Shown: one piece after another, positions 39,629-53,250 of the stretch | Position numbering within the stretch: position 1 is the first letter of the stretch | Layout of the letters: each line of letters starts with the position of its first letter | Assembly: GCF_910589235.1 (NCBI RefSeq) | Contig: NC_060966.1 | Coordinates: 3,343,320-3,407,319 of the forward strand | From: Vespa crabro | Lineage: Eukaryota; Arthropoda; Insecta; Hymenoptera; Vespidae | Reading direction: 5' to 3' | Length of the DNA stretch: 64,000 nt | The notes under the pieces: model-generated | What the model was told of the DNA's origin: nothing | Database searches by the model: none | Seen by the model: only the letters and a program-made list of their open reading frames with translations | Position numbers and translations under genes: made by a program

Positions 39629-40085
39629 ATAATAACATTAGATTACTTTTTTTTTGACAATTCCAATAGTATTAATAATCTACCAACAATATTAATAATG
39701 ATTTATAATTAACTGATTAACTATTTAACCGACGTCGATATTTTTAACGAACAATAATTACTGTTGTTTATCCAAATAAAAAAAAAAAAAAAAAAGAAAA
39801 GGAAATATTTCGAATTCAACCATTATTTATTGGTTAACACAATTAGTACAATTAATATATAATAAGTAATGTATCTGCGTTTATAATGGTAACGATTGAT
39901 AGGATAATGTTGCACGCATAATTATTATGTTAATGAGTTGAAAAAATTAAAAAAAAAAGAAAAAAAAAGAAATAAAATAAAATCTGTTTTGTATGGGAAT
40001 GGTAGTCGATGAGATTAAACGACTAAACCAAACGACCATGCAGGTGCAAGCCTGCGAATCCTTCCTTATTTTCTCTCTTCCGTAA

Positions 40086-40138
40086 CTTATCCTCTTCATC
40101 TCTCTCGATCTCTCTCGATCTCTCTTGATCTCTCTCTT

Positions 40139-40178
<40 letters not shown>

Positions 40179-40291
40179 CTTCTATATCTCTGTCTTTCTC
40201 TCTTTCACACAGACAATCTCTCTTTTACTTTCTCTTTCTCTCTTCTTACGTATCTATCTTTCTTTCTCCTTTACACAGTCTTTCTCTCTCG

Positions 40292-40325
<34 letters not shown>

Positions 40326-40368
40326 CTCTCTTTTTCTCTTTCTCTCTTTCTCGCATTTCCTCTTCTTC
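40086..40368. repeat. CT-rich tract
   Basis: (CT)n with TTTCTC variants and three CGATCTCTCT-type units at its left edge. Confidence 0.9.
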
Positions 40369-41654
40369 TTCCAAGCCTATATACCTTTTAGCATATACTA
40401 AGATCGAACGATTCGTTCAAGCCGCAATGCATAAATGACAGAAATGAATTCTCTGTTAAACCGTCATGGTGAAGTTTATATCCTCATATCGATATTTAAT
40501 TACTTATAAAGATGTCATTAAGCAAAAAAAGAAAATAAAAGAAAAAAAAAAATACTAAAGGAAGAAGAAGAATGAAAGAAAGGAAGCAAAAAAGGAGAAG
40601 TTTGTCAATTTAAAAGACGTATGTACGTATCTATCATCTCATCATTCATCGTACGTCACTGTATCTTTATCAGTAGACTAATTACGATATTAGAAGGAAT
40701 AATAAACTTTATAAGCAAATAAATGATGTATTTGAATTTATTTGAATACAACAAGAATAGATATATGTATATATGTACGTTTATCTTTGCATAATCGATA
40801 TATTGTATAATGAATTATTAATAGAAATAAAGTATAATATAAAGAATTATTAAAAGAAACATTAATTAATAGAAATGTATCCATTTCTACGTATCGATAT
40901 TTAATTATTTATAAAGTGGTCATTAATAAAGAAAAGAAAAAAAAAATGTTCGTCAATTGAAAAGACATACAAATCTACGATCTAATCATTCGTCGTGAAT
41001 ATATACGTCGTTATACAATTATTATCATCGAATAATTAATAAACATCAATTAATTAATTTTTTTACACAATAATTATTATTAAAATTCGTTTAAAGAGCA
41101 ACAAAGAGGAACGTATAACTGATTACGTATATATCTATAGGGGAAATTAAATAGATCTTATTTTTATTATCCTATTGTATTTTATTTTTCCCTTTTTTTT
41201 TTATTATTTTTACATGTAATATTTAAATGCATGTAAAAATATCGTTAAACAGAAAAAAAAATTACATCTATTTAGAATTAATAGACGATATTTATCGTAC
41301 GTTAACATATTAATTAATTTACTTTTTTATTAATTACTATTTTATTAATTACTATTATTAATTAATTATACAAATATTATTATTAATGAACTAATATAGA
41401 AATAACATCGTCAATTGATTTATATACGTCAAGTAATTAATTTTGCAAATGGTATTGAATTTAAAATTAGAATTTATATGATAGCGACAAAAATAAGAGA
41501 TACATGTGATCGATATACGGTAATTAAATTGATATATTTTCTTTTCTATATCGTTATTTAATTATTTCATCATTAATTATAAAAAAAAAGAAATCTGATC
41601 AGTTCGAATAACGTATCTATTATTTCTCATCATTCGTTGTATATAATTATAAAA

Positions 41655-41714
<60 letters not shown>

Positions 41715-41796
41715 TCATCGTCATAGGAGACTTGTATACATTTGTACTGAATATTATATAAATACTATCATAAATGGATAAATAAATTATACAAAT

Positions 41797-41948
41797 ATCA
41801 TCATTCTCTCTCTCTGACACTATCTCTCTCTTTCTCTGTCTCTTTCTCTCTCTGTCTTTCCCTTTCAACGAACTAATATACAAATATCATCAATGAACTA
41901 ACATATATATATATCATTATCACTAGACTAACATATTATAGTGAATAT

Positions 41949-42007
<59 letters not shown>

Positions 42008-42148
42008 CCTCAATTTACAAATATACAAATACAATCATTAATGAATCAATTATACAACGAGTAAACAATTTTCTATAGAATAGTTATAATTAAAGTTTAT
42101 ATATGAGAGACAAATAAAGACTTATACACGTATTTACGTGGTCAATAT

Positions 42149-42208
<60 letters not shown>
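41797..42208. repeat. CT, ACAT and AT microsatellites
   Basis: CT-rich DNA lies at about 41803-41862, a perfect (CT)n at about 41952-42005 and (CATA)n/(AT)n at about 42147-42207. Confidence 0.88.
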
Positions 42209-42211
<3 letters not shown>

Positions 42212-42477
42212 GAAGTTAAATAGATTCATTGGAACTCGACGTTACTAGTAAAAGGGTCGTACTTTAGGTCGTTGCATCTTAACCGATAGATCCTTTCCGC
42301 GTCGTCCTCTGCTTCTCGTTCTGCTCGGATAAACGCATGCACTGGCCACGAGCGAGAACCAACGGAGTGAACGCTCATATAAATGCAAAGTAGCGGCCTA
42401 AGAAGGCTAAGCGCAAATTGCAGAACGAACCGTCCCCTTTTTCTTAACTGAACGCGCGATCGTGATCTCGATATTGA

Positions 42478-42593
42478 GTACATGAGAGAGAAAGAGACAG
42501 AAATACAGGGAGAAAGAAAGGGAGAGAGAGAGAGAGAGAACGAGTATACGTGCGGAAACATTCGGCTCATCTTCTATTTATTCTTTTTCTCGT

Positions 42594-42652
<59 letters not shown>

Positions 42653-42680
42653 AATGTATGTATGTATGTATGTATGTATC
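42478..42680. repeat. GA, AT and ATGT microsatellites
   Basis: A GA-rich run lies at about 42483-42540, (AT)n at about 42597-42646 and (TGTA)n at about 42647-42679. Confidence 0.88.
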
Positions 42681-43296
42681 TGTTGTCCTTTCAACAACGC
42701 AAAATTTCTTTTTATCCGTTCGTGATGGAATTCTTGAGTTTTACATTGTACGTTTCTGTACTCACCTTAAATGTAAGTATCTACTTTTCAAAGGAATATC
42801 TTCGTTATGTATTTATCTGCACGCACATATATATATATAAACAGAATTTTCAAGGACGATGTTCCTCCAATATCCTTTCTTCATATGCATTTTAAAGTTA
42901 AACGAAGAAACACGAAGGTTTTATTTCATAGTAAACGAGATTTTTATCGTATCACGATCGTTAGATTCAATTAGATTTTATGATCATTTTATGTCGTCTC
43001 TGATCGATAAAGAAGTTTCGATCATCACCTGTTGTACTTTTTATGTGTTATGGTTCTTTTTTTTTCAGACATAGTTCGACATATCAAATCTAATTTATTT
43101 CATTGCAATCTTTTGTTGGAATTTTTTTTTCTTTTTTTTTTTTCAACAACTGGTAAGTTTTTTTTTGATACGGCTAGTGAAAATAAAATTTTAAAAATGT
43201 TATTTTATCCTAAACAAATATTCATAAATTATTATAATTAAAATTTTTCTTTTATTTTATTATTATTATTATTATTCTTATTCATATTCTTATACA

Positions 43297-43633
<337 letters not shown>

Positions 43634-43649
43634 GTTGTTGTTGTTGTTA

Positions 43650-44358
43650 TTGTTGTTAATGCAATTTTTTTATATAATACTGTATCTTTATATAATATCT
43701 TACTTTATTATTATCTTATTTTATTACTTTTTTTTTATATAATATGTCGAATAAATTTCAAATGTTATATATTGTATTATTACTATCATAAATACTTTCT
43801 TTATCATATCTACTATCAAATTATTTAATTTTCAAATTATTTATATATTATTTATTAATAATAAATATATATATATATATATTATAACAAAAATAAATTT
43901 TTCTTCGCTGTCAATAAATTTAGAATCTTTCGAATAATTTCTCTTTTTTTTTCTTCTTTCATTTTCTATTTTTCATCTTTTCATTATTTTATCAATAAAA
44001 GAATAATTCGAACCACAAAATTCTAATTCTACCATATGCAAAGAAATCAAAGATAAATTAGATAAATTATGATTCATAATAATATACATATGTTATGTCT
44101 ATGGTGTACAAAGGTTTTATTTAATTATCATCGTAGATAAAACTCAGGATGTTTCGTAACAACTTCGATGGTGGTCATTCTCACGGTCGGTGAGTTCACT
44201 TCCCTCTTTATTCTCATATATTTGTTTGAGGAAATGAACGCGAAATATGTACCATTGTGTATCACTCGAAGGACGCGATAATCATTTACGATAACACTGT
44301 TATAACGGAAGATGCCAACTATCAGATGGAAATACATCCATCTATGTAACACGTATGC

Positions 44359-44407
<49 letters not shown>

Positions 44408-45341
44408 TGTATATATAGTAATATAGGAAGGAAATCAAAAGGAATTTAAATTGATATAATAATGTTAAACTTTAAAATCGAAGAAATCTATAATAAATAA
44501 TAAAAATTTATATACATGTAATATTATAATTTAATTTATAATACATAAATTTATAATGACCAGTGAAAATTTATATATAATATGTATTTATATATAATTT
44601 TATAATTTAATTTGTAATATATGTTTATAATAAACAATAAAAATTGAAAGTTACGATGGGCTATACATATGATAGTTAATAATTTTATATAAAAGATTTA
44701 ATGACGAATAAAAATACAAACACTGTCTAAATATATTAATTTATATAATCTAATTTTTTTTTCCATTATAAAAAAAAAAGGAAAAAGAAAAAAGAGAAGA
44801 AAAATTATTTAATATTAAAATATTAAATAACAAATATTAATTGTCGTATACAAAATAACAATTAATTTACATTTGTTTAATATTTCATTCAAAATAATGA
44901 TCTACAAGTTTTAAATAAAATTGGATTGCATCTGGGTTGCGTCTGAGTTGCATCTGAGTTGCGTCTGGGTTATGTCTGGGTTGCGTCTAGGTTTCGTCTA
45001 ATGGTCATACATACGTATAATATTAATATTTTGAACTATACTATTCATATCATTTCTTTATGAAATAATTTTACATAGAAATAATTAAATGAGTATGGTA
45101 TTTTAGTGTCACGATAAAAATTATTTCTTTTTCTGTAATAATCCGAAGATTATTTTTTAATAATTTATTTTCAAAGAAAATATAATTTGTTATTAATTGA
45201 ACGACGGACGAATTATATTTTATACTTTTCATTCAATTAAATTTATTAGGCGTCATATAAAAGGTCTAATAAAAAAAAAACTTATGTGTCAATATTATTT
45301 CTTATTATTTATTTTTTATTTTTTATTCGATAATTTGTTCG

Positions 45342-45397
<56 letters not shown>

Positions 45398-45849
45398 ATA
45401 CATAATAAATATATTTATAAATAAATTTATTAATAAATATATTTATAAATATATAAATAATTAAATAAATTTTAATGTTGCATGACAATTATAAAAAATA
45501 AATAAATAAATAAATAAATACAAAATATTACAAGGCAATCTTTTTATCTTTAAAACCGAAAGAAGTTAGTTGTCCTTGTCTTTTACGCACACTTATATAT
45601 TCGTGCGTATATCCGATGCGTTCGATAGGGCGGGACATGAACATAAACGATTGCGTACTGGCCTCGCCTACTCTCGATGCACTGTAATAAAACGAGAACT
45701 ATGTCTCGTTCAACGTCTCTTGATCTTTCTCCTCCTCGCAAAGTTTCTCTTTCATCTGGGCCTCGGGCATCGAGAATATCGAAACGAAAGTCTCTTCATG
45801 GTCTTTGTGCTCGCTAGCTACGTAACTCTCGACCTCCTACGATCATATA
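43650..45849. other. AT-rich stretch with two small islands
   Basis: About 44140-44350 is less AT-rich and begins with AGGATGTTTCGTAACAACTT, which resembles an arthropod transposon terminus. A 74-codon minus-strand frame there matches nothing I recognise. About 45590-45850 is a second island, with a 95-codon + frame and no recognisable motif. (AT)n arrays lie at about 44360-44402 and 45345-45393. Confidence 0.4.
44926..45002. repeat. Minisatellite, 11-bp unit, seven copies
   Basis: Units are TTGCATCTGGG, TTGCGTCTGAG and close variants, seven in a row with one or two changes each. It is G-rich on the + strand, which stands out in AT-rich surroundings. Confidence 0.9.
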
Positions 45850-47190
45850 AATTTTGATCTTGTGATTTCTAAAAGGTCCGAAGTATGTACTTTCATTCTA
45901 ATTATACTCTTCGATAAGTTCGATCTCAACTTTGAATTAAAAAGTGCAATGAAATATTTCTTACATATGAGATATCAATCGATTTATAATTTGCATAATT
46001 ATCGAGATATATTTATGCTTCACGTGTATTACATTGTTGTTAACATTTATATACAATATGTAGTATATATTAATTTCTGATATATACATATTAATATATA
46101 TTTGATATCTGTTAGTCCATAAAAAAAATGTTGAATTTTTTAAAGAGATATTTTAATGGCAATTATTTTCTCATATTATGGAAATATAACATGTAACAAA
46201 AAGTATAGTAATTTTTCGTAAGAATTAATTAGAATAAATTTCAATCTTATAATTTTTAAAAGATTGAAAATTATGTACTTTTGTTTTAATTATACTCTTC
46301 AATAAATTCGATCATAATTCCGAATTAAAAATATAATGAAATATTTCTTAATTGTGAGATATCAATCGATTTATATTTTGCATAATTATTGAGATATATT
46401 TATGCTTGATATGTGTATTACATTGTTGTTAACATTTATATACAATATGTGGTATATATTAATTTCTGATATATACATATTAACATATATTTGATATCTG
46501 TTAGACCATAAAAAAAATGTTGAATTTTTTAAAGAGATATTTTAATGGCAATTATTTTCTCATATTATGGAAATATAACATGTAACAAAAAGTATAGTAA
46601 TTTTTCGTAAGAATTAATTAGAATAAATTTCAATATTGTAATTTCTAAAAGATTGAAAATTATGTACTTTTGTTTTAATTATACTCTTCAATAAATTCGA
46701 TCATAATTCCGAATTAAAAATATAATGAAATATTTCTTAATTGTGAGATATCAATCGATTTATATTTTGCATAATTATTGAGATATATTTATGCTTGATA
46801 TGTGTATTACATTGTTGTTAACATTTATATACAATATGTGGTATATATTAATTTCTGATATATACATATTAACATATATTTGATATCTGTTAGACCATAA
46901 AAAAAATGTTGAATTTTTTAAAGAGATATTTTAATGGCAATTATTTTCTCATATTATGGAAATATAACATGTAACAAAAAGTATAGTAATTTTTCGTAAG
47001 AATTAATTAGAATAAATTTCAATATTGTAATTTCTAAAAGATTGAAAATTATGTACTTTTGTTTTAATTATACTCTTCAATAAATTCGATCATAATTCCG
47101 AATTAAAAATATAATGAAATATTTCTTAATTGTGAGATATCAATCGATTTATAATTTGCATAGTTATCGATATATATTTATGTTTAACAT
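45850..47190. repeat. Tandem repeat, 388-389 bp unit, about 3.4 copies
   Basis: Unit starts are near 45850, 46237, 46626 and 47015. The marker TATGTAC recurs at 45884, 46272, 46661 and 47050. Units two and three are almost identical, unit one is more diverged, and the fourth breaks off about 175 bases in. The unit is strongly AT-rich. Short open frames within it are shadows of the repeat. It could be a small satellite array or local segmental duplication. Confidence 0.9.
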
Positions 47191-47649
47191 CTATTATATT
47201 ATTATTGACATTTTTGTTTTAATTGTATCACATTATTATTAATATTCATGTTTAATACGTTTTATTAGTGTGTATTATTAAATAAATTTATATTTAACAT
47301 GTATTGTTATTATGATTATTATTATATACATATTAACATGTATCTATTTATAATGTGTTACATGCGTTACACATGTTAATGTTCTAATACAGTAGTACGA
47401 AAGATATTCACAAATATTCGAAAAGTTTGATTCAGATTTTTTCTTTCATAAGAGTTTCCAATACTTCATTCTTAATTATAATAAATGAAAATTTAATGAT
47501 TTTAGACGATTAATAACCAAATACAATAATAACTCACAAATACAAATATTATACAAGTGAAGTAAATTTTATTTTATCAATCTAAACGAAATATACATAG
47601 TATTGGTAATATTATTCATAATTTTAATTATTATTATACACACAAACAC

Positions 47650-47712
<63 letters not shown>

Positions 47713-47949
47713 CATACGTAATAATTTATCATTATATAAACAGAACTATAAAAATACGATCATTACAACTTTCATAATGAAGCGTATAAAATTTTGGATA
47801 TATACCTCATTGTGGTCATTTTGTATACAGTAACCTAACATTAACTTTTCAAGAAGGATAAAGGTCATCAGAGAATGATAGTGTACGTGTATGAGAGACT
47901 TGTTTGATAGAAATACAGATACTGTAGGTATATCTTACTTCTTATTTTC
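47191..47949. other. AT-rich noncoding stretch
   Basis: No gene was recognised. A TAATAACCAAATACAATAAT block near 47511 resembles one near 48984. Confidence 0.45.
47657..47709. repeat. (GA)n array
   Basis: Perfect dinucleotide run of about 50 bases. Confidence 0.95.
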
Positions 47950-48430
47950 ATGATGGTGTAGTATCGAAGCTCGTGCGGTCGATTAATTTGTGCCTACCGT
48001 TTTGAGAGTTGGTGCCTGGCCTAAAATAGAGGTACGATTTTAATTGGAATAAGTGCCTCGCGCCGTACAAAAAGTAGTAGTTTGTTCGAAGGACCGGTCA
48101 GAAACGACGTTCCTTAGTCCGCTTCGGGCAGTCCTAAGCGTACCGACGCCGAATCGTCGAATGGACTGGCCGGTCCGTGTTGCTTCTTGCACCGCCATTA
48201 AACCGAATCGCGAAGCTGTCGCTTCCTAATTTATTAGGGCGCGGTACACGCCCGGACTCCGACGAGAGTTTGCCCGGACGATTTCTCGGATGCGCGTTAC
48301 CTCGAACTTCGATACGTGCGAATATCTTTCGATTGTAAGTAAAAAAGGAATTAATTCGATAAAGCGTATTAAACGGTAGGAACGTTCGGCCCTCCTCCTT
48401 CTTCTCCTTCTCACCCCCACCCCACCCCTC
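47950..48430. promoter_or_regulatory. GC-rich island, candidate regulatory or untranslated sequence
   Basis: One of the clearest GC-rich, CpG-containing islands in the window (for example TCCGCTTCGGGCAGTCCTAA near 48119 and GGGCGCGGTACACGCCCGGA near 48237, the latter containing the palindrome-like GGGCG..CGCCC). No open frame shows a recognisable domain. A conserved element or first exon is possible; this is inference from composition. Confidence 0.3.
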
Positions 48431-49760
48431 GTATATTTCGTATGTCTTACGTGCGAAAAAAAGAGAAAAAGGAAAGAAAGAAAATGGAGGAAGAATAAAA
48501 TACGGCGAACGTTCTGAGCTCGTTAAAGAGAATACAATATAGGTAAAGAGTAAAGAAGAAATGAGAGATATAAAAAAAGGGAAAAGAATTTCATTGGATA
48601 AAATGATTCAATCGTTTTTCCCTATTGTCTAACGTTAAAAAGAAAAAATTGTAATATTTGTTCGGATGATAATTATTATCTGTAAGAATTTTTAATATTT
48701 TGTATCTAAATAAAATAATAAGGTATATGATAGTGTAAAGAGGAAAAAAAGAAAGAAAGGAAATTTTAATACTTTAAAGTGATACAAAATTTCTTCTAAT
48801 GTATAATATTTAAAATATTATTAGATTATGTAATAAGTAATTTTTCGTATTATTGGATTATGTAATAAGTAATTTTTCGGATGAGCGTTGCTTCGTACTT
48901 CGATATGTGCGAATATCTTTCGATTATAATAAAAAATATAATTAATTCGATAAACCATAGGGAAAGTATGATTTTAGCCGATTAACAATCAAATACAATA
49001 ATAACATAGAAATAGAAATACAATGAAAGAAATTTTTCTGCCAAACTCAACAAAATATGTATGCTAATATGTATACTAATATTGTAAGATAATATTGTCT
49101 ATAATATTAATTATTATTGTCCAGGTACTAATGCATTTTTAATAATTTTTTATTGTATAAGACACGATCATGAAAATTTCAATCTTTTCAATTCCCATAA
49201 CAAAACGTATAAAATTTAGGAGATGTATAATGATACGATAAATAAAATGTGTAAGAATTTTTAATATTTTATATTTAAATAAAATAAGAAACTGCATGAA
49301 GGTAGAGAGGAGTAAGAGGAGGAACATAAAAAAAGAGAAGAGAATTTCAATGCTTAAAGTGATACAAAATTTCTTCTAATGTCTAACATTTTAAAAAAAT
49401 CGTACTATTGTATTATACAACACGTAATATGTAATGTAAATTTTACATTTCAATTGAATGAGAAAGTAAAGAAGAAAAAGAGGAAAAAGATAAAGGAAGA
49501 AAAGAAAATTAGAATTCATGAACTGTTTCAAAATTTTCTCTAAATGTCTAACGTTAAAAAATCATATTATTCGTTTGAATAATAAATATTATTTCTAAGA
49601 ATTTTGTAATATTTGATATATAATTAAAATAAGAAGGTACATGAATATAAAAGAAAAGAAAATTTCTGTTCGTTTTTTAGAAAAAAACAAAATTTTTTCT
49701 AAGATCTAATATTAAACTGTACTATTAGATTGAATGATGAGTAATGTATAAAAATTGATA
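48280..49760. repeat. Degenerate local duplications
   Basis: A block at about 48285-48365 (CTTCGATACGTGCGAATATC then TTTCGATT) recurs at about 48878-48953. TAAGAATTTTTAATATTTT followed by an AAATAAAATAA block recurs near 48682, 49251 and 49597. AAGTGATACAAAATTTCTTC recurs at 48776 and 49358. A 32-bp direct pair lies at 48817-48848 and 48849-48880. The pattern is of repeated old local duplications. Confidence 0.65.
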
Positions 49761-50238
49761 GAAACGAGAATGAAAAAATTATGAAGAAAAAAATTGGTTC
49801 CTTTTTCAATAAATGATCTTCAATCAATTGTCATGCGTCTAAAAATATTTTTTATAAATAAAATTTCGTTTAAATATTCCAACAATTTAAATAAATGTAA
49901 TATTTCTTTCTTTTTTTTAATCGTATTTGATTGATCTCCATTACATTATTCGATTATATACATATTTTCGATTATAAAATATTAAAGAAGTAAAATTTAC
50001 ATTTCAAAAAAAAAAATAAAAAAAAAATACATTCACTCACACTTTAAAGTAAAATATTGAGCAAATGAAAAAATATATTATACAAAAATTTTTTTTCTTT
50101 ATATTATATTGCCTTACATTTACGATAGAATCCGTATATGTTGTAAAAAAATTAAAAAAAAAAAAAAACATTAAACTTTATTTCGTGAATCATGTGTCAA
50201 CGAAAAAAGCAAGAAAAAAAAATGTTCCATATATATTA

Positions 50239-50293
<55 letters not shown>

Positions 50294-51257
50294 TTAAAAC
50301 GACGAAAGCGATTAATGATTAAACCAAATATTTGAGAAAAGTGATATATAAAACATAAAAACAAGAAAAACATTTAATATAAAAAGCGTTAAAGCTTTAA
50401 AAAAGAAATAATATTTTCTATTATAGTATGTAAATAAAAAAAAAAAAATTCTTTTGTATTATATTAAGAATATTTTCTTCGAACACTTGAATTATCATAA
50501 AATATATACTTTATTAGTAAATATTAAGAATAAATATATATTTCTTTTTTTTATTCTTAACACACATTTCAAATATATTTTTTATTAAATTACTTCCTTT
50601 TTATCCTCACGATTTATAGAAGAAAAAAAAACATCATACGAATGTTAAAATCTATGAAATTACTTTCAAAATGGTATTATTGTGTAATACATCATAAATT
50701 CGTACTATACACTTTATGGTGATAACAAAATCTTTTGATATCAACGTAATTCGACACAATTCGAGCATAGGAATATGTTGAAAAAAATAAATAAATAAAA
50801 GAAAAAAAAAAGACAAAAAATAGAAAAACTAAGATTAAAAATACAAATTTCCGATTAGATATTTTCAATTATTAAATTATTTTTTTCCCTAAATCACGAA
50901 TCCTCGATCTTGATCGCTCATATTGAACATCACAAAATTTAGATATTTCACATTAAAACGAACGAAAAATATTATATCGAGTATTCTTCAAGTTATATCA
51001 TTATCTTCTGTTATTATTATTCCAATAACGAAATACGACGCATTGTCCCAAGACAGTAATAAATTTTTTAACGTCTATAATCCTTATGTTAAAACAATTT
51101 TTTTTTCTTTTTCCTTTTTTTCGTACTCACAATCGTGATTATCGGATAGGAGTAAACCTTCGTTAAAAGGGAGAATTAATAACGACCCTTTACTCTCATG
51201 GTGAAAATCGAGCATGGAGAAACCCTATGTAAGAGGAAAAAGGAGAGTAGTTTAGGA
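49761..51257. other. AT-rich noncoding stretch
   Basis: A-runs and T-runs around the (AT)n array at 50224-50290. No gene was recognised. Confidence 0.5.
50224..50290. repeat. (AT)n array
   Basis: Dinucleotide run with two early TTATAT interruptions. Confidence 0.93.
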
Positions 51258-51258
51258 T

Positions 51259-51307
<49 letters not shown>
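51258..51307. repeat. (GA)n array
   Basis: Perfect run bordering the GC-richer island at 51308-51600. Confidence 0.95.
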
Positions 51308-51310
<3 letters not shown>

Positions 51311-51600
51311 TGGTGTTTGTTCTTATTCAGTAGAACGGACAATAGCATAGCCGCGAAGTGTAGCGGACAAACAAATAGCCAATTAAAATTCCGGTTGCAC
51401 GACGAACATACTTGTATCAGCTGCAGTACTACCGAGCCATTGTGCTACGCAAAGCATGCGCAGAGTCAGTGTCTGAGTCGGTTAACTTCAGTTTCTACGA
51501 GAAGATCGGCTGCTTACGAACACAACTTTGCTGAACTATCTTAGTTGTCTCCAGACTCTCGTTTGCATCTCGTCATTCGTCTAAATCGTATCTATCGATG
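51308..51600. promoter_or_regulatory. Candidate promoter or first-exon island
   Basis: Mixed-composition DNA inside AT-rich surroundings, with TCAGT at two places (about 51466 and 51488) resembling an arthropod initiator. The 95-codon frame through it starts in the (GA)n run and lacks domain features. It could be an upstream untranslated exon, but no link to the LDH-like gene is shown. Confidence 0.25.
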
Positions 51601-52954
51601 AGACAATATTATCGTATAATCACTTCGTCATTTATCCGTTTCCATATATTCCTGATTTTATTAATCATTTTTACTGTGTTTTTATTTATTTATTTATTTT
51701 TTTCTATTTTTTCATTTGAATCAATTGACTTTTATTAGTTTCATATTAATGAGATATAAATATTACATTATTAATTTTCTTTTCGTTTCTTTTCAATTGA
51801 TTTATCATGAATTTTCTTGATTCATTCATAATAATGATTGGACTTGATTTCACTTGTTGGGTTCATCAATAAATGTGTATGTGTGTGTGTGTGTGTGTGA
51901 ATTGAAATTTTTAACATTCTATCTTTCAACAGAATAATAGTAGTAACATTGAAATAAATAGAATTTGTATAACAGTAATAGTATAATATTAGAATGTTAA
52001 ATAAATAATGTCAAAATTTTAAGTATTCTATATCAACATAAAATAATAACAATAATATATAAATAAACAACGTTAATTTAATGGCAATGATTATAATATT
52101 GAAACCTCAAATAAATAATCTGAGAAAAAATGTTTAATTATATTATATGTAAATAAAACAACATTTAAATAATTTAACAACATTTAAACAAATAACGCTG
52201 GTATAACGACTGATATATTTTATATATAAATATTTAAATAAATAATAATAGAATAGTTTCTTTCCGAATAAATAAATAAATAAGTAAATAAGTAAACAAC
52301 AATGATATAATTTTGATTTGAATCAATGAATAATTTTTGTGTTTCAATGAAACTTTTTGTATTTTACATCTAAATGGAACAACAATAAACAACATTTAAA
52401 TAAATAACGATAGTATAGTATTGAGATTTTTATTTTATTTTATTTATTTATTTTTGTATATTTTTTTTTTTTTTTGACCAACAAGTAATGTCGAAATTTT
52501 CAATATTTTATATCTGGAATAAAGTAATAATCAGACGAATAACAACTCACAACAACAAACAACACTTGTATAACAACAATAATATTATTGAGTTAATTAA
52601 TATGCAATTTACGGTTTTCTATATCTAAATAATATAACAATAGCTATATTTAAATAAATAAAATTAATATAACAATAATGATATAATAATGGATTAACCA
52701 ATAAATAATACCTAATATTTTTTATTGAAAATTCTTTCTGACATTTCTTATTGACTAACTTAATTACAGTTATATGCCGTAACATCTGTTATTTAAATAT
52801 AAAATGGATAAAATTTCGACTATCATTAATTGTCCAAAACAATACTTAGATCATTAAATATTTCGAGAATCAAAAAGTAATTCACGTTGATCACGTCACA
52901 GATGTACAACGTTCAATAAGATTAACAGAGAATACAGAGAAGTTATTGCAGGTT

Positions 52955-53250
52955 TATCGATCTCTGAACACAGTCTTACACGATAAATTTATTACCATCG
53001 ATCTCAAAGATTTATTAACCAATTATCGATCTTACAGAACGCAGAATACAGGCTGATTAATTAATTTACCGATTTCAGGTAAAGTAAAATACGAACTTAT
53101 TAATTAACTACCGGTTTCACAGAATACAGAATACAGTGTTATTAATTAATTACCGGTTTCGAAGAATGCAGAATAAAGATTAAAGATCTAATTACGGAAC
53201 TATTAGCTAATTAGTGATCGGATTTACAAAATGACAAATACTGATTAACT
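52955..53250. repeat. Degenerate tandem repeat, about 60-65-bp unit
   Basis: TTAATTAATTACCGGTTTC with a following CAGAATACAGAATACAG block recurs imperfectly four to five times. There is no coding potential. Confidence 0.55.

Larger units (their letters stand above)
35438..43254. other. AT-rich stretch with microsatellites and small islands
   Basis: Islands lie at about 36180-36600, 38100-38370 and 42230-42480. The rest is AT-rich with A/T runs. No gene was recognised. Confidence 0.5.

Noticed and set aside
44128..44352. 74-codon minus-strand frame
   Set aside because: Not recognised. The sequence begins like a transposon terminus on the + strand but no inverted partner was found.
45570..45857. 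95-codon frame
   Set aside because: Mixed-composition island, but no domain or consistent splice signals. More likely noncoding.
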